Source of the DNA: Entomortierella parvispora | Taxonomy: Eukaryota > Mortierellomycota > Mortierellomycetes > Mortierellales > Mortierellaceae | DNA length: 64,000 nt | Assembly: GCA_963573315.1 (NCBI GenBank) | Contig: OY752146.1 | Span: 2,480,001 to 2,544,000, forward strand | Direction: 5' to 3' | Shown here: piece by piece, positions 1 through 11,250 of the stretch | Numbering within the stretch: the first letter of the stretch is position 1 | How the letters are laid out: every line of letters starts with the position of its first letter | Position numbers and translations under genes: made by a program | Notes under the pieces: generated by a model | Seen by the model: the letters and a program-made list of their open reading frames with translations, nothing else | Told to the model about the DNA's origin: nothing | The model's database searches: none

Positions 1-1094
1 CTCTCTGTCTTCTCTCATTGTTCCCCACAGCAGACACGAATAAAAAGGGTCCTTCTCTGTGCACTGCACTGCCTCACTCCCATCCATCCACGCGCACAGG
101 TCTTTTTGTTTGAGAGCCCGCCTGTCTGTCTTTCACCGAGCATCCATGTGATGGACGGTCAACAACACACACACACCCTCTTTTCACTCGCTCTCTCTCC
201 CTTTGTGTTTCAACGTCAGACAACAAGCCCGACAGTGATGAATACTGGTCCACCGCAATGTCATCTGTCCTCTGGGAACAACAACGACTGAACGGAGCTG
301 AACTCGGTCCGTTCATCGTCTGGAAGCAGCTTTTTGGAGATAGCCAGTAGGCTCGTGCCCTGTTCGAGAGAGGTGCCAGATGGCAGGGTGCCAGCCAGCT
401 TTGTGAGTGGTTCTTGCTCTCTTTCGTCAACTCTAGCCAGAGCGACGGACGAGGAACAGTGGATTCAGTTCATTACAAGCGGTTATCACGCCCACCAACT
501 TCCCTCCTTCCTCTCTTCTTCTTTTCGCTCCTTACCTCTGTTTATCACATATTCTTTATCGATACTCTTGAACTGATGTGAATTGAATAAACAATTAAAA
601 CAATAGACGATTTTCTTTTCCGATCTCTGTTCTCGGACCTCCTTTTGATGACAGTACCGAGGGAGGCCATGGCGGCCGTCCAAACACTGCTGTCAAAAAG
701 GTGAACACGGTGTGCTTTTGATGTTGCTGTCTGTCCCGGGGGGTTGTCATTCTATTCAATTCTTTCATTTTGTTTGGCTGCAGTCATTGTTGCCACCATC
801 CACCCTCTTTCGTACGTCCTCGAGCTCTTTTCGTCCTCTCTTATTTCCTCTTCCTTCCCGTCTTATTCCTTACCTCCATTCCTCACCTCCATTCCTGGCC
901 CATTTTCTGGTACTCTGTCTTATTCTGCATAGTACCATTTGACACTCGCGCAAGTTCCTCTCAGCTGTTATCCCCCTCATTCCAGTACTTCCAGTCCTCT
1001 TTCTTTGAGCCATACTTGCTGCCCCAATCAGACATTTTCCTCCCTACACTTGTGTTCGCCAATTTCCCCTCTCGTCTCCTAGTCCAAGCACACA
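1..1094. other. Intergenic, upstream of the F-box gene
   Basis: No coding region that I can support. The last 400 bases are pyrimidine-rich (repeated TTCCT, CCTCC and CATTCC), as in many fungal promoters, and run up to the first ATG of the F-box-like gene at 1095. Short open frames here are low-complexity Ser/Pro/Phe translations. Confidence 0.6.
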
Positions 1095-2737
1095 ATGTCC
1101 GAGTCTTTGTCGTCGTCCGCACCTATGCGAAAAGTCAGAAGAATCCTAGAAGACCAAGAGCCGTTGCACTACCTTTCCCTGTCCAGCTTCAGTCTATTGT
1201 CTTCAGAGATACGTTGTCTGATCGCGGATCGTCTCTCAAGAAACGACCTCGCTATATGTATCACAGTTAGCAAAGGTTTCCGATACATTTGGGGCCCCTA
1301 CATGTTCCGGGATGTAGACTTGACTGAGGAAGCCGAGCTCATGTTCTTCCAGCTGGAGACCATCCAGGAGTTGTTCTTTAACCATTGCGAGCTCACTCGT
1401 TCTTTCGTGAGCGACTTTGGCTTGGAACATGGGTGGCTCCTGGTGGATGCAAGGTGCTCGGGGCTGAGGCGCCTTGACCTTCAATTCCCAAGGGTCATGA
1501 GGAGCTACGTAGGAACTGTGTTCGAGCTGGTGGATGAAGTCATATCGAGCAACCCCGACCTGTATCAAGTAGTTTTCAGGGGACAATACGATTGGACGGC
1601 GGCCCTGAGCGCTTTTTCTTTCTGCAGGTGCCTCTCTCGGCTGCACTTCGATTTCCAGGAGCATACTCTCTCCGAGGTACTGGACCCTCCGATGCCGACT
1701 CTCTGGAGGAGTTCAACGGACTATCGAAAGTGAGGCAGATGTCCCTGTGTGGCCTGAAGGGCCCCATCAACAGGATCTTCGTTTCGTTGTGCGCGTGCCC
1801 CGGCCTGGAGGCCGTAACAATTCGGTTTGTGGATGCCTGGTCGGTCTCGGTGGAATTCAGGACCAAGATCGCGATGCTATTGAAGGACATCGAGTGCCTG
1901 ACCTGGGAGGCTAATGAAGTTAGTGAACGGGGCTTGGACCAGATGTTGGCTCTGGGGGCAGAGGCCAAGAAGGTGATCATCTCGGTGCCAAGAATTCACT
2001 CCCTGAAGCCCCTGGTGATGAGAGCGGCAACCCTCAGGTCGCTCACTCTCGATGGAATTCTTGGCTCGCACGGTGCCGAAATCCAGACGTTCTTGGAGGA
2101 GGCGACCCAGTTGGAGGTGTTTTGCGCGCTGCCGTCCGCTCTGCTCGAGAACGGCCACTTGAGGATGCGTTCTCACCATTTCCACGACAGTTCGGAGGCG
2201 ATGCAGGGTTTGGCCTGGGTGCTGGACATTGATGGTCCAACCCAAACATGGGGGTGTTCACAGTCTCTGACACGGCTCGAGCTGTGCATCGAACTCCTGT
2301 ACTTTTCATTCGAGGAGGATGGACTGTTCTCGCACGAAAGTCGAGTTGAGCACACGGCGGTGTACCAACAGCTTGGCCTTTTGGTCAACCTCCAGCATCT
2401 GCGAGTGGGGCAGAGAAGGGCGTTGACTTCGGTTGGCGACGGTGAAAGACATGGAGGATACCACACATTTTGTTTGGTATTCACTCTTGAATCCGGTATC
2501 GGCCTACTTGGAGGTATGAGGGCGATGCGGGTTCTCGATGTCCGATGGACCTCACACCGAATCGACGTTCCTGAGCTGGACTGGTTTCGTATCAACTGGC
2601 CCAAGCTAGACACCATCATTGGGCTGGAAGATCTCCCCCCAGGTGCTAGTGAGTCGTGTATCCTTCGGTCGCAGCGTGCCGCAAGTTGGGCTCAAGTTCA
2701 TTCTCGAGGATTCGGACAAGATCACCATCAGGACTAG
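1095..2737 (+). CDS. F-box/LRR-like protein, copy 1 (frame change near 1680)
   Basis: The N-terminal part (1095 to about 1680) has an F-box-like opening: LSSEIRCLIADRLSRNDLAI, followed by a VSKGFRYIWGPYMFRDVDL segment as in fungal F-box proteins. The rest (about 1690-2737) is Leu-rich with irregular LRR spacing, for example SKVRQMSLCGL and ATLRSLTLDGI. Such proteins normally bind Skp1 through the F-box and recruit substrates with the LRRs to SCF ubiquitin ligases. The two parts lie in different frames. A 62-nt GT-AG intron (GTACTG at 1677 to GGCAG at 1738) would join them in frame. However, the sequence inside it reads LRR-like in the second frame, so a one-base indel is an equal explanation. 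The 3' end is also uncertain: after a run of six C near 2636 a second frame continues plausibly for about 35 residues. It could be a decaying gene. The product class is fairly clear; the exact model is not. Confidence 0.6.
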
Positions 2738-2749
2738 TGTCGCTCGGGG

Positions 2750-3085
2750 AGTACTCTTTTTGTTCCTGCTTGTATTTTTATTTGTATTTTTAGCTGTCTT
2801 TTTCTTTCGTTCCTGCACCTGTACTTCTGCTCTTGGTTCTGTTCTGTTCTTGCTTCTCTTTTGTATTTGCTTCTGTTTGTTCTTGCTTCTGTTCAGTTCT
2901 TGCGTCTGTCCTGTTCTTGCTTCTTTTCTGCACTTGCTCCTGTTCTTTGCTTTTGTTTTGTTCCTGTTTCTGCTCTTGTTTCTGTTTTGTTCTTGCTCCT
3001 ATTCTTCTGTTCTTGTTCCTGTTCTTCTGCTCTTGCTTATGTTCCTCTGTTCTAGCTCCTGTCCTTTTGTGTATATTTCTTTCCT
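2750..3085. repeat. Pyrimidine-rich imperfect minisatellite
   Basis: Degenerate tandem repeats built on TTCTTGCTTCTGTTC / TTCCTGTTCTTCTGCTC, with units of roughly 12-18 bases over about 330 bases, starting just after the stop of the F-box gene. One strand is almost pure C/T with interspersed G. Open frames on both strands here (Phe/Leu/Cys-rich on plus, Glu/Gln/Lys/Asn-rich on minus) are translations of the repeat and are not called as genes. Confidence 0.75.
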
Positions 3086-4109
3086 TCATCTTTGCCATGT
3101 TATTTCGTCTTTTCTGTCCATTGCCGTCTTGTTTCTCCCTCTGTATTTCTACCATTTCGCTTTGCTTTTCGTTGCAATTACGGATGACTCCTTTGGCTCT
3201 TTGGTTGAGTATACTTACTCGAAGTTTGCTTAGGATGCACACTATTCCTGAATCGAGGCTGGAAGACATCTTGTGTCATATTAGATCAGAATTGGCTCAG
3301 TGTCGGCATGTACCTAGGCAATATGGACTCTACCATCAACCATCGCGTGCCGGCGGAACGGCGGGTTCAGCATCCCACCATGCTTCTTTGCTATGAGCTC
3401 CTAACTCATGAACGCCTCGCGCCACGACGCCAAGACCACAATCCGCAGCTATGATAAGTCAAACGTTTGTATCGTTCGCCTGTAACCTTCAGTCGTCCCA
3501 CGTTTAGGTGATTACCGGCCAAAATCTCCCGGATAATTCAGACGCGCTCGTCCGTACCTTTCGTACTTCCAAAACTTCTGGACCACCGTGGGATTGATGA
3601 CTCGTCAACACCACCGACAAAAATCACACTTATGATGATTGGGCTAACGGTGCGGACTCCCCCAAAGGTCCTAACACTTCCTGCTTTGAGGTCCACGTCG
3701 CCGAGATGGCTGCCAGGGAGCAGTAAAAAGGATGGTTTGCCTTTGCTCTGAGAGGATGTACTCCATCATTTTGAATTCTTTCTTTTGGCTTTTCGAATAG
3801 TCTTTGACCTTGTTCCATCCCATTGCAAGCAAATAAAAGAAGAGAGAGAATTGTATCCACCTGAAGCAATATTGATAGGGGACTATTTTGACGCGTCTCG
3901 TGTCTTTTGTGCAGAGATGGGTTGGGTCACTCCGTTCTGCTTGTATGTACATTGGCCCTCAAGTTCTTCAAGGAACTCCGTTGTTGTTGAGGTCCCCATC
4001 TTCAAAGATACTCACACAGTATTTCGCAGATTGAGAGTACCTGGTTTTTTTTGGTGGTTCATGGCTTCTGCGCATCCCACACATATCTACATGTCAAATA
4101 CTATTTTTT

Positions 4110-4186
4110 GCACACAAGGGGTCAACCATGTATTCGATATTTCTATTCAACAGCTATCTACGGTCTGCTTTCAGTCAAGTGAATTG
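4110..4186 (+). repeat. Duplicated ~75-bp element, copy A
   Basis: Shares a nearly identical core (CATGTATTCGATATTTCTAT, then CAACAGCTATCTACGG and TCTCAGTCAA-like ends) and a TTGCACACAAG lead with 4562-4641. The two lie in direct orientation about 450 bp apart. No coding meaning is seen. Confidence 0.8.
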
Positions 4187-4354
4187 TCGAAGAAGGGATC
4201 GTAAGCGCCTCCCGAGTAAAGATCTCCAATATGGCTGTGTAGGCTGTTCATCAGCGATTCGACATTGAATTCCTTACTTGTTTGGTGCATCAATAGCCTG
4301 CTGCAAAGACTCGACGCTCTTCCGTGGCTTCCACAGTCGCAAGACGATACTCGT

Positions 4355-4369
4355 CCCCCCCCCCCCCCC
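4355..4369. repeat. Homopolymer run of 15 C
   Basis: Uninterrupted C run after TCGT. The length may be unreliable in sequencing. Confidence 0.9.
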
Positions 4370-4561
4370 TGGCGACAAGATTCGGGACGTGCATCGGGGT
4401 GCGGCTCCTTGTGTCCTGCATGACGTCGCGGAGTGTCTGGTCAGGAAGTAAGTTGCAAGAGTATCCAGCTGCCTATGGCTTTGATTGGGATTGTCCTCCT
4501 TCGGCAAAGGACTGGCGCCATTTTCAAGGCTGACATGAAACACCCAGGGATGCTTGATCCT

Positions 4562-4641
4562 GCTTGCACACAAGAGTGAGTCTACCATGTATTCGATATT
4601 TCTATTCCAACAGCTATCTACGGCATGCTCTCAGTCAACTT
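4562..4641 (+). repeat. Duplicated ~75-bp element, copy B
   Basis: Direct repeat of 4110-4186, with one extra C in the TTCTATTCCAACAG stretch and a few substitutions. Confidence 0.8.
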
Positions 4642-4690
4642 TGTGCTCCACAGAAAGGAGAACAAAGCTGTGCAGGGCCAAGAACAGAAG

Positions 4691-4752
4691 CATCAACAAC
4701 ATGAACAGATACATCAACAACATGAACAGATATATCAACAACATGAACAGAA
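4691..4752. repeat. 21-bp tandem repeat, three copies
   Basis: Unit CATCAACAACATGAACAGATA repeated three times, the third with TATCAAC and a short end. It follows directly on copy B of the 75-bp duplicate. Confidence 0.9.
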
Positions 4753-5141
4753 CGAACGAGAAAGAGAAAGAGAACAAAGGAAGGTAGTCCAAGTCTTTGC
4801 TTCCATAAGTGCGATAGTGAGAAGTGCAGCATGAGATACGCGAGCCACGGAGATAGTGTGGCAATCTGAGGCGAGGTAAAGGGGACAAGACGAAATCGGT
4901 ATGGTGGGGTGAGGAAGAAAGAGGAAAGAAAAGAAAAGAAAAGTGTCGCTTCTCTTTTTTCATCACTCTGTTTGATCAACCCTGCGATGAACCATCAGCA
5001 AATGCACCCCGCTGATGACACATGCAGTCAATGCTGGATTGACTGCCACCTCCATCCTCCCGTGCTTCGCTTTTCATTCTCTTCTTTCTTCTCTTCACCT
5101 CCCTTAGATATATCTCACTTCATTAGCCCTTTTCCTCTTTC

Positions 5142-6085
5142 TTCGAAAGCTGTTTACTCATATGGAGCAACTCCGACCTGGTTCATGTAGCTTCGAGAGG
5201 ACAGTACGACTAGACGGCAGCTGAGAGCGCGTTTTCTTGCTGCGGATACCTCACTCGGTGGCAATTCGATTTCCAAGAAAACACCCTCCCCGAGGTACTG
5301 GACTGTCCGACGCCGACTCTCTGGAGGAGCTCAGCGGACTGTCGAACGTAAGGCAGTTGTCCTTGTCCGGCCTGAGGGGCTCTATCAACAGGATCTTTAT
5401 GCCCTTGTACGTGTGCTCCAGCCTGGAGGCCGTAACGATTCGGTTCGTGGATGCCTGGTCGGTCTCGCCGGAATTCAGGACAAAGATCGCGATGTTATTG
5501 AAGAACATCGAGTGCCTAAACTGTGAGGCTAATGACGTTAGTGAACACGACCTGGACGGTATGTTGGCTCTGGGGGCAGAGGCCAAGAAGTTGACCATCT
5601 CGGTGCCTAGAATTCACACCCCGAAGCCCCTGGTTACGAGAGCGGCAACCCTCAGGTCGCTCACCCTCGATGACCTAAATTCTGGGCGCACACGGCGCGG
5701 AACTGCAGACGCTCTTGGAGAAGGCGACCCAGCTGGAGGAATTTGCGCACTGCCATCGGCTCTGCTCGAGAACGTCCATTCGAAGATGGGCTCAGGCCAC
5801 TTCCACGACAATTCGGAAGCAATGGGGGGCTTAGCTTGGGTGCTAGACCTTGATGGTCCCACCACGGAGGGACGGTTGTTACTGAAGCAGCTGAAACTGT
5901 CAGCAAAAAGAGACGTCTGTGTGGAAATCCTTGACCCTGCCCCTCGTCTTGCCCACCGGAGTCAAGAAGATGTTCACAAACTCTGACGCGGCTCGAGCTG
6001 TGTATCGACCTCCTGTACTCTTCATTCCAAGAAGCTGGACTGTTCTCGGAGGAAAGTAGAGTTGAGTACATAGTGGAACTTGGTC
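5142..6085 (+). pseudogene. Broken second copy of the F-box/LRR gene
   Basis: Collinear and very similar by eye to about 1527-2360 of copy 1. It starts near TTCGAAAGCTGTTTACTCAT, matching TTCGAGCTGGTGGATGAAGT in copy 1, and fades out after GTTGAGTACATAGTGGAACT. The N-terminal F-box part is missing. The copy has in-frame stops where copy 1 reads RGQYDWTAALSA (GACTAG and GCTGAG near 5210-5222). It carries about 95 extra bases around 5870-5985 that copy 1 lacks, and a small frame change near 5690. The copies share the frame change after the GAGGTACTGGAC motif. Conserved LRR text such as NVRQLSLSGL and LRSLTLDDL shows the same gene family. It is a truncated, decayed duplicate, unlikely to make a full protein. 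Confidence 0.8.
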
Positions 6086-8084
6086 TAGCCAATTGATACA
6101 ACTAGTCTTATCAAAACACGGTCCGGTCGAGCCTGCTTCGCTTCAGCCATCGCCGTTGTCTGTTTCTATCGTCGGAGTTGTAAGAAGGATAATCGCCACA
6201 CAGTATCAAATGGGTTATCCCCTATGCAGCTCTTGAGAAATGAACCTCCAACGTCCACTATAGTCGGAAGGGATCTGCTACGCCTGCACTCTCTATAAGA
6301 TCCATGAGATGCAATATTCAGGCACGCGATACGAAAGGGACACTTGGATAGTACAGCAAGACGGTTCCATCTGCCGTCCGGGTTGATCAAGCGGTCCAAC
6401 GAGCCCCAAAGGATGTGATGATCCTTGGGCCTTGGCTACTTCTGCCATCTCATGGGCGGATGAGTCGAGGGAGGCAGTCCAGAGGCCGTTCAGTATTCTA
6501 AGTCGATCATTAGATAGTATTTCCCTCTGTAATGGGCACGACCTTGTTTCTCAAAAAGATCGTCTATCCCCCTTTCTTCCGCTTCAAAGATTGAAGAGTC
6601 ATCTATCACTCTGCCGATCGAGAGTTCACATCAGATGGCACAGAGCGGCAAGATTGCTATAGAAAACATGGCCTTCTCTTTGATCAAGGCCGAACGCATG
6701 GAAGACGCAAGCGTGGTGACCGCTTTGCACTATGGCCAACAAGCCTCTCATTCAGTAGGCTCACGCAACAAATAAATATCTACTTGTTACCTCAGGATCA
6801 ACAGCACCCAACCAGAATTCCTTTTAGTCTAGTCCTTTTCTCATCGCCTACTCATAGAAAGTCCGATTCATTCAATTGTTGCTTTTCGAGTATGAATGGC
6901 AGCAAAGCATACCTTTGTAGTCAATCCACGAGTAACGTCGGAGCACCAGTTTGTACTCCACAGGACACTCACCGACAGTAGTCGATGGGACACAAACTCA
7001 GGACGAAGGCGGAACTCATTTCATTCATACGAAAAGGAGGACTCTTGTCTTTACCTTGAGTGGAGTCGACGCCAAAAGATGTTTCTACCGTCCATTATTC
7101 TCACGTTTGGAACGTTTCCAACACGGTACATTATCCCCCTCCCCCGGGCCATGGCACTGATTCAGCTCTGTTCCAGCTTGCTTTATATTTGATTCTTCTT
7201 GCTGACTCTTTTTCTTGTCCCATTCAGCTCTGCTCATTCAAGAGCGATATGGAACTCTTATCCTCGGCTGTCCTTCGTAGTTTTGGCATCCAAATGCCTG
7301 TCGCAATCTTCATCCGAGCTCACGTCTTTGCAATCGGTCGTTGAGACTGGTCAAGGAAAGAAATGGCGTGTGCACGTTGCATGCCAGACCAATATCGTTC
7401 CATCAGAAATCCCTGCACCGAGTCTCACGGTTGAAAGGCAACCTTCGACGCACCCCCACAATACTCCACATTGAGAGGATATGAAAATCCTAACACTTGA
7501 TGCCGTAGAACACGAGAGTGCAAGCTCAGAACATGTATCTGACAGCGAAGGCATGTGTACCTTCACACTCAAATGCCAATGGTGCGCCGATCACACCAAT
7601 AGCCTATTCTATCGTGGCGTTGAAAGTAATGTGGCTCACTGCTGCTGAGAAAAGAACCACTCGGTCCTAATGTCTTCTCGACTGTGTGACTCCCAAGAGT
7701 CAAGATCATGTTGTCCTCTCCAAGCTTCGTACAGCAGGTCGTATATGGGGTGCAAGTTCTAGTACGAGAAGCCATGTGTTTTTGACGGGGGTGGCACTAC
7801 TGGCAGCTCATTCGTCGAACATGTGGCAAGAATTCCCTGTCATTTGTATTTGGTGATGGTCGCCCAATCTTAGGCAATTGTTGCCCAGGCACCTATTCAT
7901 CTTTGTCGCAGACTTTTCTGGAATACACAGACAATGATAGACAGGCAAGATAATAAAAGAATGATATTCTACCAGCATGTCCTTTTTGTCCTGAAACTGG
8001 TATTTGTGAACAATGTGGCGTTTTTTAATCCAAGTGCCAATGTATTTTTTCCCGTTCTTTTCTAATGTTCAATGCTTGCTCCCT
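6086..8084. other. 2-kb stretch without a recognisable gene
   Basis: Only short open frames without family resemblance or consistent splice structure. It may contain untranslated DNA or decayed sequence. I can name nothing in it. Confidence 0.5.
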
Positions 8085-9285
8085 CTATGCTTTCGTCGTC
8101 GATGCCTGCGCCTCTTCCTCTTCCTCTTCCTCCTCATCATCATCCTCGTCATCCTCATCATCGTCATCACCGTCCTGAAGCTCCTCATCAGGCTCAGTGT
8201 TGATCAACAACCACGCAACAACCTGCTCACGCTGCTGAGACTCGGCCTCGATAATAGGAGTGTGTCCAGCGGCGTTCTTGAGCTGCAATGGGTGAAACAA
8301 GAAGAAAACACATGGTCAGGTCAGAAAAGAAAAAAACAAGGTATCTGCAGGGAATACTCGTCCTTTTCGTGACATTGGAACTTTCCTCCGGAGGGGAGGG
8401 GGGGCTTACCTTATAATCGGCCTTTCCCTTTGACACCAAAGCCTCCACGACCTTGAGATGTCCGTTTGCGGCAGCCCAGTGCAATGCAGTGTTTCCTTGT
8501 TCGTTCTGGGTGTTGACGGCCTCGGCGGGAATGACAGAGATCAAGTATTCAACAACATCTAATAGGATCCACCCAACAGATAGCACATTCTTTGGTCAGC
8601 GATCTGGATAAATCCCGTTACTTTGAAATCCGTGTATTCTGTCGCTCGCTCTAACAGATCCTGCCCAGGAATTCCTTGCTTATTCTACGATCCACAGCTG
8701 GTGGAATCAGATCGAATGTACAAAGAGACACCCACTTCCTATTTTCGACTAGGGGGGTTCCTGTTGTGCTGGATCCTGGGCACTTTGAGAACGATCCTTT
8801 TTCTTTGTTGTTGCACAACGTGAAGGTCCTGCCACACGTTCGCAATTGCTTGCCCATGTCGAATTCCAGGGGTCGAGTAGCGCGCTTCCTGACTCTTTAG
8901 TTTGATTCTGCCACAGTGATGATCTATTTCCAATTGCTTTTCCTGCCCTATGGTCCATAGCTACCTCCCAATGGAGTCGTTTTGTTCTCCTCCTTGAAAG
9001 CTCCATGTGTTTTAAAAAAGGTATCTCTGGTCCTGTCCTGGGCGGGTTATCTAGTTCTCATCCTTTACCAAGATGTCCGTTGGCGGCAGCCATGTGGAGT
9101 GGAGTCTTTCCATAGTCGCCCTGATGTGAGAGGAGGACCTTGGCCTTTTCAAGACCTTGGGCCTCGACGACAGCCTGGATCTCTTCGAGCTCGCCATAGC
9201 GGGCGCATTCAATGAGCTCCTCGAGATGATCCTGGTCTTCGACGGAAAGAGTCGACATCTTTTGTGCAATGTGGTCGGCAGACAT
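8085..9285 (-). CDS. Yar1-like ankyrin-repeat protein
   Basis: Three exons on the minus strand: 9285-9069, 8558-8410 and 8282-8085, giving 187 residues. Both introns have GT-AG ends (donors GTAAAG and GTAAGC) and frame is kept. The N-terminus (HLEELIECARYGELEEI) is followed by two ankyrin repeats: GKTPLHMAAANGHLDVVEYL at about 60-80, and GNTALHWAAANGHLKVVEAL at about 95-115. A third, weaker repeat (AAGHTPIIEAESQQREQVV) comes next, and the protein ends in a run of Asp/Glu. Size, two-to-three repeats and acidic tail match yeast Yar1, a cytosolic and nuclear chaperone of ribosomal protein Rps3 in 40S assembly. The assignment to Yar1 is inferred from architecture; generic ankyrin proteins are the alternative. 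The gene is divergent from Nth1 with 336 bases between start codons. Confidence 0.85.
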
Positions 9286-9621
9286 GGTTGTGCGTATGTG
9301 TGTGCGTGTGTGTTGAGAGAGGGAGGAAGAGAGGAAGATCTTGAATGAATGAATGGGTCCTCCTTTGTGCTCGTGCGCGGCATTCGTTCGTTCAAGAAGA
9401 GAGGGAAAAAAAAGAAAAAGAAAAAAAAATACGCGTGACCGTCTTTTTTTTTCTTTTCCTCCCCACTTCGGACATTGTCAGAAAGCCGGCAGACGCGGTC
9501 TCTTTTTTTTTGCCTCTTTCTCCGGTCAATGGTCACTCCCCTCCTCTGCCGTCATCTTTCCGTTCTCATTCATCGCTTCCCTTTCTCCATCTCTTCTTCA
9601 TTCTCATTCTCACCAAACCCC
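9286..9621. promoter_or_regulatory. Divergent promoter between the Yar1-like gene and NTH1
   Basis: Space between two divergent start codons. It contains GT-rich sequence next to the ankyrin gene, A-rich and T-rich runs near 9405-9460, and CT-rich sequence leading to the NTH1 start. No specific factor site could be assigned. Confidence 0.5.
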
Positions 9622-11176
9622 ATGTCCACTCGCTCAAGCACTCGGTTGCGCGACGTGCGTGTAAAGGCCGAACAGGCAGAGTCGTCGTCCGCCTCCTCTT
9701 CCTCTTCCAAGAACCCTCTCAAGCGCAAGTCCGCAGTCTCTATCTCGTCCACGCGCGCAACACGGTCCATAGTCAAGACCGAAGATGGAGAACTGGACGA
9801 AACCACGTTGGCACGACTCAAACTCGAAGCGGACGAATATCGACTGGAACTGGAAGAAGAAGACGAAAACGGGACCACGGTCTCCAAAAGGAGAACCACC
9901 AGCACCAGGGCGAAAAACAGCGCAGCGGCTGCTGTTTCTGTCAAAGCAGAATCCACCATCTCCTCCACAGTAACAACGAATCGTGTCAAGAAGGAAGCAT
10001 TGGACGACAAGGATAAAGTCAAGAAGAGCAAGTTTGCAACCAAGGAACCTGTAGGATGGAAGGTGACTCTGGATCGTTTGCGCGAGTTCAGGCTTCATAA
10101 CCCTGCCCCTGTCGATACCATGGGATGTGAGCGACTGGCCGAGGTTGGCGACCATATCCCGCCCGAGGTAAAGAATTCACTCTCTTCTCCATTCGTTATT
10201 CCCTCACGGGACCTTTTGCTTATAACCTTTGCTTTTTTTTGTTTGACTCTTCTAGGTGAGTCGATTCCAGACACTGATGGCATTGGTCCTCTCCTCGCAA
10301 ACAAAGGATACCGTCACCTCTGTCGCCGTCCGTCGATTGCAAAAAGAACTCAAAGGAGGATTAACGATCCAGGGCGTACTGGATGTACCTGCTGAAGAAC
10401 TCAACACCATCATTGGCGCTGTGGGCTTTCACAACAAAAAGACCATCTTTATGAAGCAAGTGGCCGAGATTTGTCGTCGAGATTACAACGGTGACATTCC
10501 AGATACCCCCGAGAAGCTCATTGCCCTTCCGGGTGTTGGACCCAAGATGGCCTACTTGACACTTCAATGCGCTTGGAACAAGAATCTGGGAATTGGAGTC
10601 GATACCCATGTCCATCGTATCTCGAATCGCTTGGGCTGGGTCAAAACTGAGAAGGATGGGCCCGAAGCAACACGCGAGGCATTGCAGTCTTGGTTGCCAA
10701 AGGAACACTGGAGGGAGATCAATCATATCATGGTCGGCTTTGGACAGGTCCTTTGTTTGCCCCGTGGTCCAATGTGCGGAGTATGTCCGGTTAATGATCG
10801 ATGTCCTTCGAGTACTGTAAAGACAAAAAAATCCAAGAAGGAAGTTCTGAAGAGCGAGATCCTGGAAGAACGGGTTGAAGCGCTTGGGGAGGTCGAGATC
10901 CATTCGCCGACCCATGTTAAATTGGAACACGACGACGACGACAACAGCGTTGATAAAGAAGAAGAGCAGGCTCAAATGGACTCTGAACCCGTCATCAAAG
11001 AGGAACAGGAGGAGGCAGAGACGAGTCGATTTTTTGGCTCTGAGAAGCATTCTGGAGAGCTCTCGACGATCAAGAAGGAAGATGAGGAGAGTATTGTAGA
11101 CTTGGCAGCTAGACATGGTATGGACAAGACCAACTTGGACAAGGAAGCTGCCGACATTGAAGATCTTGTCACGTAA
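9622..11176 (+). CDS. NTH1: Endonuclease III-like DNA glycosylase/AP lyase (Nth1)
   Basis: Two exons, 9622-10167 and 10256-11176 (donor GTAAAG, acceptor TTCTAG), giving 488 residues. The enzyme removes oxidised pyrimidines and cleaves abasic sites in nuclear and often mitochondrial base-excision repair. The catalytic core shows the helix-hairpin-helix [14 protein letters not shown] (about 272-285) with the catalytic Lys in PKM. The catalytic Asp lies in [15 protein letters not shown] (about 298). The four-cysteine iron-sulfur loop C-x6-C-x2-C-x5-C ([17 protein letters not shown]) sits at about 348-364. The first 150 residues are a basic, Ser-rich disordered extension with VKxE sumoylation-like motifs (VKAEQ, VKTED, VKAES), and the C-terminal 120 residues are acidic with more of them (VKLEH, IKEEQ, IKKED). 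The start [15 protein letters not shown] was preferred over an upstream in-frame ATG in low-complexity sequence. Identification is firm. Confidence 0.95.
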
Positions 11177-11250
11177 CACGCCTGTCAACAAGCATTCGTA
11201 GATTTTCATACAATTAAAATGTAGTAGGCATCCCATTCGCTATTTATTGC

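Larger units (their letters stand above)
3086..5141. other. Gene-poor stretch between the two F-box copies
   Basis: I see no supported gene. The stretch holds a dispersed duplicated element of about 75 bp, a run of 15 C and three copies of a 21-bp unit, all listed separately. The final 150 bases are pyrimidine-rich and lead straight into the broken F-box copy. Confidence 0.55.

Noticed and set aside
2790-3269. Minus-strand open frame rich in Glu, Gln, Lys and Asn
   Set aside because: It is the translation of the pyrimidine minisatellite and has no family features.
9345-10016. Overlapping plus-strand frame of 223 codons over the 5' part of NTH1
   Set aside because: It is an out-of-frame shadow; the Nth1 frame holds the conserved protein.
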